Below are positions 1 to 7,413 of a stretch of DNA of 14,275 nt, piece after piece (the stretch's first letter is position 1; every line of letters starts with the position of its first letter). The translations under genes and the position numbers were made by a program. The notes under the pieces were generated by a model. That model searched no databases. It saw only the letters and a list, made by a program, of their open reading frames with translations, and was not told where the DNA came from. The DNA comes from Jimgerdemannia flammicorona (taxonomy: Eukaryota > Mucoromycota > Endogonomycetes > Endogonales > Endogonaceae), in NCBI GenBank assembly GCA_003990745.1, contig RBNI01004308.1, positions 1 through 14,275 on the forward strand, written 5' to 3'.

Positions 1-124
1 TATTATAAATAAATAAATAGTAGCTCTTAATTATATATTGGTCTACTCATTCTTTTACCTATTTAATTATTATTAAAAGAGGAAATATTTGAGATGAAAA
101 AGTACTCTCTACTGATAATATTAA

Positions 125-573
125 ATTTTTTCTCATATAGACTATAAGTACACAACCTCCAAGCCACCAAAATCACATATCATCCTCAGAACTAATTTGG
201 AAACCACATGCAAGACTACAAAACAAGTTACTGAAGAGATTATCTGGTTATACAAAATATGCCAGCAAGTATGAGACCCCACTGCCAAGATACAAGAATA
301 CTAGAAGAAGTACTACAACCATAAGACCAACTCTGAATCACTATAATTAGTTTGGTATACTGTACTATTGCGAAAGGAAACTGGAAGTACCAAACTCAAA
401 TCAAGACAAGAAGAACCCTATCTAAGATTCATGAACTGTATTTATCAACTCAAGACTAAGATATACTGCAACTATATAAGACCTCTTACTTAGTAGAAGC
501 AAAATGCATTTGAACAACTCTATTTGCTCTATCTGTGTTACCTCTATTGGAGAGTGACAGACACTTCATCTGA
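125..573 (+). pseudogene. Decayed coding remnant, left half, split by LINE copy 1
   Basis: One frame can be followed from about 125 to the LINE junction, broken only by scattered stops (for example TAG at 308, TAA at 347, a TAG pair at 491). Most of these are Gln-like positions read as TAG or TAA. The decoded segments are Lys/Gln/Tyr-rich, such as DPTAKIQEY and LRFMNCIYQLKTKIY. The composition is charged, helical and without a catalytic motif, which would suit a retroelement Gag-like protein, but I do not recognise the family and the gag reading is inference. After removing one copy of the target duplication the frame resumes at 6496 and runs on to a TGA at 6542. The 124 bases upstream are AT-rich with nothing I can support. 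Something real was coded here once; its identity is unknown. Confidence 0.45.
559..573. repeat. Target-site duplication of LINE copy 1, left copy
   Basis: The 15 bases AGACACTTCATCTGA are repeated exactly at 6481-6495, directly after the poly-A run. The first A could belong to either the tail or the target, so the duplication is 14 or 15 bp. This length is typical of target-primed insertion by APE-type LINEs. The match fixes the 5' end of the element at 574. Confidence 0.95.
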
Positions 574-642
574 CACAATTCACATTACATACACTTTTAT
601 AACATACTTTCAAGCCATTTATTGGAGAAAGATACTAAGAAG
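574..642 (+). promoter_or_regulatory. 5' leader of LINE copy 1, candidate internal promoter
   Basis: These 69 bases lie between the element's 5' end and the ORF1 ATG. The core from 578 (ATTCACATTA, then CACTTTTATAACATACTTTC) is nearly unchanged in copy 2 from 8417. LINEs usually carry their promoter inside the 5' UTR, so this conserved block is the natural candidate. No defined promoter motif is certain; TATAAC is the only TATA-like string. Confidence 0.5.
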
Positions 643-2675
643 ATGTCAAGCAGCAAGCAAGCCAATACGTATACTAGGTCGAGTAGACCTGGGGCTTTTG
701 ACTGGCAGCATATTGGGAGGGGGCATGGCCTGGGAATGGGGTCTTTTGGTGGCTCGAGTGGACTGGGTAGCTTGGGTAGTGGAGGCAGCACCGGTGGGGG
801 GGCTGGAGGGTAGCAGGGGCAGAGCTTTGCAGACACACTGAGGGCTGGGGGTTGGCCAATGGAAGCCCGCAGTGAACAGACAGATGGGAAGGGGAAGCAG
901 AAGGCTGGGGATACTGGGAGAGCTGGGCCTTCACTGGTGGGAGGTGGGGGAAGTGGAGGGACTGCTGGGGGTAGTGGTGGGACTGCTGATGGTGGCGTGA
1001 TAGTGAATCAGGAAAAAAAAAGAGATGTGATGACTGATGGCCAGGGGGGGTAGGGGATCCCGATGCAGAAGGGGGACCTGACAGATAGTGTGACAGGACT
1101 GGTGGTGGCCCCATTGCTCAAGAAGTCGATCTCAGAGTTCGTGGCTACCTTGTGCTTCAGGGGCTTGGCAGTAATGGTGAGGATGGTTCTGGGGCTTATT
1201 TCGAGGCAGGTGGCTGGCGTGGCCTTGGTGAAGTTCTTGAAGGGCCTGGAGGGGGTTGAGGTGGGCTTTGAGGAGGCTGGCCTGCTGGATGAGGCCATGA
1301 AGACTGGAGTGGTGATTGGGGAGGTGGTGGTTCCCATGGTGAGGTGCTTAAGGTGGGACTCCAGAGTGGTGCAGCTTCTGGTGAGGGGGTGCCTATGGTG
1401 ACTAAGGAGGAGACTCAGAGGAGGGTGGAGGAGGTGATAGTAGAGTATAGTGATGTGGTGGACATTGGCTTTCAGTTGTGGGAGGGGACGACTTTCAGGA
1501 CAGGTAATGTCAATATCAAGATTCAGTTGGTGGGGAAGGAGGCCACAGGGAAAACAAGTGACTGGCTCTTGGTGCTGATGTGGGGAGCCATTGTCTGCAA
1601 GGTATCGAGGGTGAAAGGGAGTAAAGAGGAGGAGAAGGACTTGTTGGAGGTACTGGAGGAGTTGAGTGGGACTGTGGAGAGGAGGGCAAAGGCCTGGAAA
1701 CTGTATGAGGAGTTGATGCATCTGGAGATTGTAGGCGGGAAGTGTATTTGTATAGATAAGAAGCAGTGGGAGCAGGCCCAGGGATGCAAGAGGCAGAGGG
1801 AGCTGTTGGCAAGTATGGCTAGAGGGGTGAAGAAGAAGTCAGTTGGAGCTGAGGAGTCTGAAGGTACTAAGGCCAGTGTCTAGGCTGGTAAAGGAGGAGA
1901 GGAGGTAGAGGTGAAGGAGGCAGGGGCTGGGGGGATGCTGGACAAGAACCCATTTGCTAATAGTACCTTTGAGGTGTGAGAGCTGGAGTTGGATACCCCC
2001 CCCCCCCCACTTATCAGGAGGGGCCCAGTTGGGAAGAGAGGGACAATGGAGGATACATGGATGCAGGGGGCCCAGCAGGTGCACTTTGGGGTTCCTGATA
2101 TGGGGCAAGGGGGTCAGGTGGTGGTAGTTGGTGAGGATGAGCTAGTGGATGTCCCTGAGGAGGAGTGGGATGAGGCTGCCAGTGTAGGAGCAGATACTAT
2201 GATGCTGGAGGCAGGGTGGCTAGGGACTCCAGGAGGGAAGGAGGTGGGGATCTTGTTGTGGATGTGCAAGGTGATGGATAATCTCACAGCGGAAGCTTTG
2301 GGAGAAGTGGACCTGTGGGCGATGCCTGAGGAGCATTGGGCACAGATTCTATATAGGGATGGAATAGTGGAGGTACTGAAGGTGGAGATTCTGGGTATTT
2401 TCCTGGAGGAGGAGGGGTATGAGGTTGATGAGGTGAGGAAGGCAGAGCTGGGGGTGGTTGCTGGTGAGCGAGCAGCCTACTGCTGGGTGGAGCATCATGG
2501 TTTGTGGCTCTAGCAGGAGGCCTGTCTGAAGTATTGCAAGGAATTTGAGAAGTGTGAAGATGGGGTGATGGTAGAACTTCTGGGAGAGTTGGTGGCACAG
2601 GAAGCAGGGGAGAGGGAACTGGCTGCTGAACATAACTTGGACTTAGTGCAGAAGGAGTGGAATGTGGACTTATAG
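643..2675 (+). pseudogene. LINE ORF1 protein (RNA-binding/Gag-like), copy 1, disrupted
   Basis: The start is the ATG at 643, which opens MSSSKQANTYTRSSRPGAFDWQHIG; part of this (PGAFDW) is conserved in copy 2. A Gly/Ser-rich stretch (about 700-1050), interrupted by a SFADTL motif at 823-840, leads into a Val/Leu-rich region and then an acidic, helical C-terminal half. The frame is +1 to about 1383, where a base is missing from a G-run relative to copy 2, and +3 from there to the TAG at 2673, which copy 2 also has. Further stops lie at 811, 1051, 1881, 1977 and 2511. At 1881 the TAG faces TGG in copy 2. There is no CCHC zinc knuckle. A P-loop-like GKEATGKT occurs at 1533-1556. By analogy ORF1 would bind the element's RNA, but the sequence gives no direct proof of that role. 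An overlapping Gly-rich frame at 1063-1340 was rejected because differences between copies fall at third positions of the frame chosen here. Confidence 0.75.
1996..2008 (+). repeat. C13 homopolymer within ORF1 of copy 1
   Basis: Thirteen C in a row encode a short Pro run in the ORF1 frame. The strand is otherwise poor in C. Copy 2 has an alternating CT tract (ACTCTCTCTCTT) at the aligned place and is two codons shorter, so copy 1 probably expanded by slippage while copy 2 gained C-to-T changes. Confidence 0.9.
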
Positions 2676-2715
2676 AGGATGGGATCACAATATATCATTA
2701 TTTCTTATGAACAGT

Positions 2716-5700
2716 ATGATCAACATTTTCTCCTTGAATGTGAATGGGTTAAGGGGCTCTAGGCAGTGTAAGAACATTTTTACTTGGCTCAAGGGATTGG
2801 AGACTGATCTCTTTTTACTATAGGATGTTCAAAGTAAGGATGAGGATGACCAGGTAGAGTGGACTAGGGAATGGGGTGGGGCTACTGCTTGGTTTGGAAA
2901 GGTAGTAATTCTGGTGAGGAAGGGTAGAGGTGACTTGAGGGGAATCAGGAGCTGGGGTGATCGCTTGGTCTGGGGAGATTGGCATTGGCCAGGGTGGGAA
3001 TCAGTGAAGGTGGGCTCTTGCTACTGCCCTGCGGCTAGGGGTGAGAGGACTGCATAGATTAGGAGGCTGCTGGAGGAGGGTATTCTCTTGGAGAAAGAGG
3101 TTGATGTGCTTGGTGGAGACTTTAATATGGTTCAGGATCAGTGTCTGGACAAGACTGATGGAGAGAGGAGTGCCAGGGGTAGAAGTGGGGGTCTGGATGC
3201 ATGGGAGGAGGTGGAGACATTGAGCTCCTTGGGAGATATGGGCAGAACAAGGTGGGGTGATACCAGGGTCTATACACATTAGGTGAATGGCTTGAGCACA
3301 AGGATTGACTGGATTCTGATGGCAGAGTGCTGGGGTTTGGATATTTGGAAGGCATTGGAAGTGGAGTGGTGCCCATAGTCTGATCACTGGAGACTGTTAG
3401 GGCAGGGGCAGTTTGGGGGGAGTAGAGATGGAACCGGACATTGGTGCCTTAACTCCTCCCTGCTGGCTGAGAAGGGGTTGTGGGAATTGTGGGTGGAGGA
3501 TATTCAGGCAAAATTTTTTAACTAGAGGTGTGAGGGTTTGCCTGTAGCTGTCCGCTGGATGAGATTGAAAGAGGCTACAAGGATTTATTGGGGAGGAGCT
3601 GATAGAGAGGCCAGGAGGCAGAGGAGGAGGCATATGAGGTGTGCTTCCAGCAGGCTGTGGAGACTACAAATGGATTGGGTGGATTTGCTTACTGTTGTTG
3701 GGGGGGAGGATTGGAGGATCGAGAGGGCGAAATTGGAGATTGTGGAACTACAACAGGTGCTGAGGGAAGAGGAGGAGAATCATATGTGAGCATGGCTACT
3801 AGGCTATGGTGGCAGGGGCTTGAGGAGGGTGAGCAGCTTATTGGGTACTTATCAAGACTTCTCAAAGCTAGGAGGGTGCAACATCGGTGGGATGGAGTCC
3901 TGGATGCTGATGGGGATATGATATATGGCATGCACCAAATCTTAGGGGTGTTGAAGGAGAGATGGCAGGGCTTGTGGAGTGAGGGAGAAGGAGGTGCTGA
4001 TGAGGCAGAGATTGTGGATACACTTGAAGAGTGGGGGCCACTGCAAGTAGATGGACTGAGTGACTTGATTTTACCAGTGCAGAGAGAGGAGATCTGAAGT
4101 GTCCTAGTAGCAACTAAACTTGGGATAGTGCCAGGGGAGGATAGATTGCCATGGGACTTCTGGAAGAAGATAGTGAACATCCCCGGAGTTTTGGGTGAGA
4201 TGGCTGCTCTCTGTGACTATGTCCTTCAGAGTGGTGAGTGGGTTGGAGAGCAGGATCTCAGGCTGGTGGCTTTATTGTACAAAGACAAGGAGAGGAGGGA
4301 AGATTGGAAGAACTGGAGGCCGATCATGCTTCTGGACATAGACAGGAAGATGGTGACTAAGGTGATTGTCACAAGGCTGCAGAAAGTTGCCCAACAGATG
4401 CTGGGGGAGGAGTAGCAGAGCTTTGTTGGGGGCAGACTTATAAGAGATGGGACAGTGTGGGTTCATGGTATCATTGAAGGGGCCTGGGCTTGTGGCCTGG
4501 ATAGATGGTTGGTCTTTTTGGACCAGGAGAAGGCTTATGACCATGTACGGTGGGTGTGGCTGAGCAAGGTCTTGGACTGAATTGGGGTTCTACCAAGGTT
4601 TAGAGCTTCTATGGTAAGTCTGCTGGAGAGCAGTCAGGCAGCTCTGATGTATAATGATCACCATGGGAGGGCATTTTCCTTGGAAAGAGGGGTTCCTCAG
4701 GGGGACCCTCTGTCTCCTATTCTTTATGCCCTTTCGCTGGAGCCGTTGATGGATAGGATTCGCCGGAAGGTGGCAGGGCTCTGTATATATGATATAGTGT
4801 AGAAGGTGGGGGCTTTTGCTGATGATATGGTGGTTGGACTTAGGTCTGTGGCAGATGTAGAGGCACTTCAGGAGACTGTGGAATGGTATGAGGCTCACTC
4901 GGGGGCAAAGCTCAACTGGCATAAGTGTGAGACGATTGTGCTAGGGAATGAGCTAGTAGATGGAGACATTATTGGAACAATTGTCCCTACTGGTGAGGTG
5001 GTGCGGTATCTGGGCATCTTCCTCTCTGTATATGGTTCTGTCTTGCTATGAGTATAGTGGGAGAGCAGGGTGAACATTTGGGGGAAAGCCCTTCAAGGAT
5101 AGAGAGGCCGCCATATCTCTCTAGCAGAGCAGGTGTCGATCCTGAATGTATATTGGTTCCCTAAGCTGTGGTATATGGCATATCATCTCAACTTCTCAGC
5201 ATGGGTAGTGAAGAAGCTGATGAAGATGGCTAGGGATTGGATTTGGATGGGGAGGAGGTCCCAGGTCAGTTGGGATACTCTTGCAAGGCCGGTAGTCAGG
5301 GGAGGTCTTGGACTGGTGGACTTTCCTAAGAGACTGCACTGTTTGTGAGCCTGGTGGTTGAAGAGAGCTATGGAACTATAGGGCAGAGGTTGGGTGCCTC
5401 TACTACAGAAGGTATGGGAGATGCAAACATCTCCTTGGGGGTCCTCCAGAGATCTGCTCTCATTGGTGGGGCTGATTGGAATTTGGCAGCTACAGTTTAA
5501 GGGCTTTTGGTGGGGTATAGCTGATGGAGCGCACCACATTGGCCTGCACTGGCAAGGCAATGAGAGAGAGGTAGTGTGGGGGCCTAATATGTAGTGTTGG
5601 GATAGATTGCTCCTGGGGGGTGCTCCACTTGCTACATTTGATATTGGGGAGAGAGTAGAGTGTCAGCAGGGGCTTGGCCAGGATCTTTGGCCAAGTGGCT

Positions 5701-6365
5701 GGTAGGCAGCAGGGATCGGCAAGGAGTGGGACTGGGCTGGTATCTGGTCTTAGAACACAGAGATACAGAGGTGGCTTTCCCCCAAGTTCTGGGTGGTTTG
5801 GTGGAGAATATTGCAGAGGAATGTCATGCTGAATTTCCATACGGGGTATTTGGTAGATGGTGGACAATTTGACTATAAGGAGTGTTATGATATTGAGTGA
5901 GCTGGGGGTCATATACAGACACCAGAACATTGACTGGGAGAGTGTGAGGTTTTGGGGGAATTTTGGGCTGAAATAGGGGATAGACTGGGTGTGGGGCATA
6001 GGCTGGTAGAGGAGGGGGGTCACTGGAAGGACTTGAGATCTCAGCTTGTAGGTGGGATGGGGGATAGTTGGCTCACTATAGGGTGGGTATTAGTAATATA
6101 GATGGGTCTGGTGGGTCATTGGCTTTTTGTATTTGAGGAGAGGCAGTGGTTGGGGCTGCAGGAGAAGGTGTTAAGGTGGGAGGGGCTGTTGGGGGATCTG
6201 CTGACTGGATGGTAGGTGGGCTGGAGTCCTCAAGGGGGACAATATCGCAGTTTGGTGGTAAGGATCTGTGAGCAGAGTGGTGGGAGGGTGGTGATAGTGT
6301 TAGACAAAGTGGTCTTTCATCAGAAAGGGATAGGGGGGAGGGGCCCCCCTAGGGGGATCGGATAG
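2716..6365 (+). pseudogene. LINE ORF2: APE endonuclease + reverse transcriptase, copy 1, disrupted
   Basis: The start is the ATG at 2716, placed so that the APE motif SLNVNGLR follows at residues 6-13. The endonuclease continues with GGDFN (3112-3126), RIDWIL (3301-3318) and SDH (3379-3387). A one-base deletion near 3790 shifts the frame from +1 to +3. The reverse transcriptase then shows NWRPIMLLD (from 4311), motif A FLDQEKAYD (4515-4541), motif B GVPQGDPLSPILY (4689-), motif C FADD (4815-4826), GAKLNWHK (4902-) and YLGIF (5007-). Next come WIWMGRR and GGLGLVDF, common in the L1/Tx1 style. A C-terminal Cys/His motif lies at about 5878-5945, with one Cys replaced by Tyr. No RNase H domain is recognisable before the stop at 6363. 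In-frame stops include 2821, 3055, 3280, 3376, 3787, 4800, 5049, 5592, 5751 and 6099. The active enzyme would nick DNA and copy the element's RNA from the nick. Length is about 1216 codons, normal for this class. The usual Glu after LLQ is Asp. Confidence 0.93.
6345..6356. promoter_or_regulatory. Perfect palindrome CCCCCTAGGGGG at the ORF2 end
   Basis: This 12-bp perfect inverted repeat sits at the very end of ORF2 and is flanked by further G-runs. Copy 2 keeps a 10-bp version (CCCCTAGGGG, 14181-14190) in the same place despite wide divergence around it. It could matter for RNA structure or template recognition by the element's own enzyme, but the function is inferred only from conservation. 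Confidence 0.6.
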
Positions 6366-6430
6366 GGGGTGGGATCACTGTATTTATATGGGATAGATGG
6401 GTATTAATAAAGGAATGGAGTCTAAGTGAC

Positions 6431-6433
<3 letters not shown>
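6366..6433 (+). promoter_or_regulatory. 3' UTR of LINE copy 1 with polyadenylation signal
   Basis: The short 3' UTR contains AATAAA at 6406-6411, 22 bases before the A-run. The last block (GATAGATGGGTAT, AATAAAG, AATGGAGTC, GACTATA) is almost identical in copy 2. This is the expected layout for a polyadenylated LINE transcript, and the conserved end is the natural place for recognition by the reverse transcriptase. Confidence 0.8.

Positions 6434-6481
<48 letters not shown>
6434..6481 (+). repeat. Poly-A tail of LINE copy 1 (48 A)
   Basis: There are 48 uninterrupted A from 6434; the last one overlaps the first base of the target-site duplication. A pure, long A-run decays quickly, so its state argues for a fairly recent insertion. 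Confidence 0.97.
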
Positions 6482-6483
<2 letters not shown>

Positions 6484-6495
6484 CACTTCATCTGA
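6481..6495. repeat. Target-site duplication of LINE copy 1, right copy
   Basis: This is an exact repeat of 559-573. It shares its first A with the poly-A tail and continues into the right half of the interrupted target frame. Confidence 0.95.
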
Positions 6496-6544
6496 ACTCA
6501 AGAAAGCTGATATTGTCAAAACCAATCTCAAGCCATCCATGTGA
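6496..6544 (+). pseudogene. Decayed coding remnant, right half
   Basis: The frame that ends at 573 continues here without a shift once a single copy of the target duplication is kept. It reads ELKKADIVKTNLKPSM, then a TGA at 6542. The hydrophilic Lys-rich composition matches the left half. The same frame stays fairly open to about 6852, with stops at 6542, near 6599 and near 6650, but I cannot say where the original gene ended. Confidence 0.4.
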
Positions 6545-6586
6545 CAGATATTACTACTAGAAATTGCCTTAAATTACAGAAAATAT

Positions 6587-6665
6587 CATTTCCAAGAGAT
6601 TTGAACTCCTAGCTACGATATTGAGAGCCCTTGCCCTAGACAAGGATAGTCAGTCCTCGCAAATG
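6587..6665 (-). other. tRNA-like remnant
   Basis: On the minus strand this 79-nt stretch has a T-arm: stem AGGAG with CTCTT (one G-U) around the loop TTCAAAT, which also fits a pol III B box (GTTCAAATC). The ends CATTTGC and GGAAATG pair at six of seven positions as an acceptor stem at normal tRNA spacing. A GGAC/GTCT D-stem is possible. I could not fold a normal anticodon arm with T33, and the A box is poor. It may be a mutated tRNA gene, a tRNA-derived SINE head, or chance. The rest of 6545-6816 holds nothing else I can name. Confidence 0.25.
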
Positions 6666-6816
6666 TATCAGTAGACCAAAAAAAAAGAGAACCAAGACCT
6701 GTTATCCTTATACAACCACCATCACCAAGAATAGCCTTAATCTTGCAAGAGATAGAAGTGATGATACCTTTGAAACTAATGATATCAGAAGTCAGAAACT
6801 GCTCAGACTTTGCCAG

Positions 6817-7270
6817 TGATGATATCATCAATAGTGATGTCATCAAAGACTAACCAGACAGTACCTAAACCTATAAATAGTTTAGCAGTCATAGTATAGT
6901 TAAATTAGCCTTGTATGACATGACTGTGAACTGACTCAGCAGTCAGATGATCTCTTGACATATCAGATCACACTTATACTATGTGACTGCATTCTAACTC
7001 AGTAAGGCACTAAGTGCTATATCTATATCTAGCATAGTCCAGATAGTCCCTCACTAGTATAAATACCCCCTCTTCCAGACCTCAGAATCTCAGACTAAGA
7101 CAGACTTGAACAATCCGAACATAACTCCTGAGCACTTCCCCACAATATTCTCTTACACAACTACTCCTAGTATAGCAATATCATGAATAGCAAATAAACC
7201 TATTTAATAACCCACAAACCACTCTTAAGTAAATCTGCTCTCTGTTAGGTCCCACTCCTAACCCTATCAT
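6817..7270 (+). mobile_element. LTR-like segment (decayed LTR retrotransposon)
   Basis: The segment starts with the perfect palindrome TGATGATATCATCA (6817-6830) and a second copy-like site TGATGTCATCA (6835-6845). It ends CCTATCA, so the termini read TGAT and ATCA. TATAAATA lies at 7058-7065 and AATAAA at 7193-7198, about 130 bases apart, as in an LTR with promoter and polyadenylation signal. It is followed by AATTGGGTATTGTCTGCAGC, loosely like a primer-binding site. A second LTR is not present in the window. Alternative limits are TGT at 6912 and ACA near 7309. The TATA/AATAAA layout is what I see; the LTR assignment is inference. Confidence 0.4.
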
Positions 7271-7350
7271 GAAATTTCCTAATTGGGTATTGTCTGCAGC
7301 GATACAACAATTCAACTAAGCTGGTCTTAGTTTCTTGAACTTCCTGAAAT

Positions 7351-7413
7351 ATGGAAAATCCTGAACATCCAGAACTAGTTCAAAAAAGGGCTTTGGTTGA
7401 GACATCAATCTAA
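7351..7413 (+). pseudogene. Possible gag start of the LTR element
   Basis: The ATG at 7351 opens MENPEHPELVQKRALVETSI and stops at TAA. It lies about 80 bases after the LTR-like segment, where a gag ORF would begin. Only 20 codons are open, so this is a remnant at best. The frame overlaps the start of the next entry, which reads on in another frame. Confidence 0.25.

Larger units (their letters stand above)
574..6481 (+). mobile_element. Full-length non-LTR retrotransposon (LINE), copy 1
   Basis: The element is about 5.86 kb without its tail. It has a 69-nt leader, ORF1 (643-2675), a 40-nt spacer, ORF2 (2716-6365), a short 3' UTR with AATAAA, and 48 consecutive A. A perfect target-site duplication flanks it. 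Both ends match copy 2 at 8413-14275, which confirms the boundaries. Domain order in ORF2 is APE endonuclease, reverse transcriptase, Cys/His motif. There are no LTRs and no integrase or protease. The element is much more GC-rich, and strongly G-rich on this strand, than the AT-rich flanks. It is inactive: both ORFs have a single-base frameshift and several nonsense codons. The intact A-run and perfect duplication suggest that it is the younger of the two insertions. Assignment to an L1/Tx1-like clade is by motif style only; a phylogeny could move it. Confidence 0.95.

Noticed and set aside
524..841. 105-codon open frame across the LINE 5' junction
   Set aside because: It joins the flanking remnant to the element in a frame different from ORF1, starts at TTG, and exists only because of the insertion.
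1063..1340. Alternative Gly-rich +3 frame of ORF1 that joins directly to the downstream frame
   Set aside because: It has stops at the same places in both copies and needs extra shifts in both. In the +1 frame the copies differ mostly at synonymous third positions, and each copy needs only one private indel.
1008..1721. Long antisense open frame (237 codons) and other Pro/Ser-rich minus-strand frames
   Set aside because: They mirror the G-rich coding strand and have no conserved motif; the sense frames carry the endonuclease and RT motifs and the third-position pattern.
2675..2716. Programmed frameshift or readthrough linking ORF1 to ORF2
   Set aside because: Both copies keep a TAG end of ORF1 and a 40 to 46 nt spacer with no slippery site or pseudoknot that I could recognise.
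6345..6356. Bacterial-type terminator or CRISPR repeat
   Set aside because: It is a single palindrome inside a eukaryotic LINE, with no array and no following T-run.
2716..6365. Reassigned stop codons (for example TAG read as Gln) as the reason for so many in-frame stops
   Set aside because: TAG and TGA also replace Trp, TAA occurs too, and each copy has sense codons at many sites where the other has a stop. Mutation explains all of these; a code change would not.
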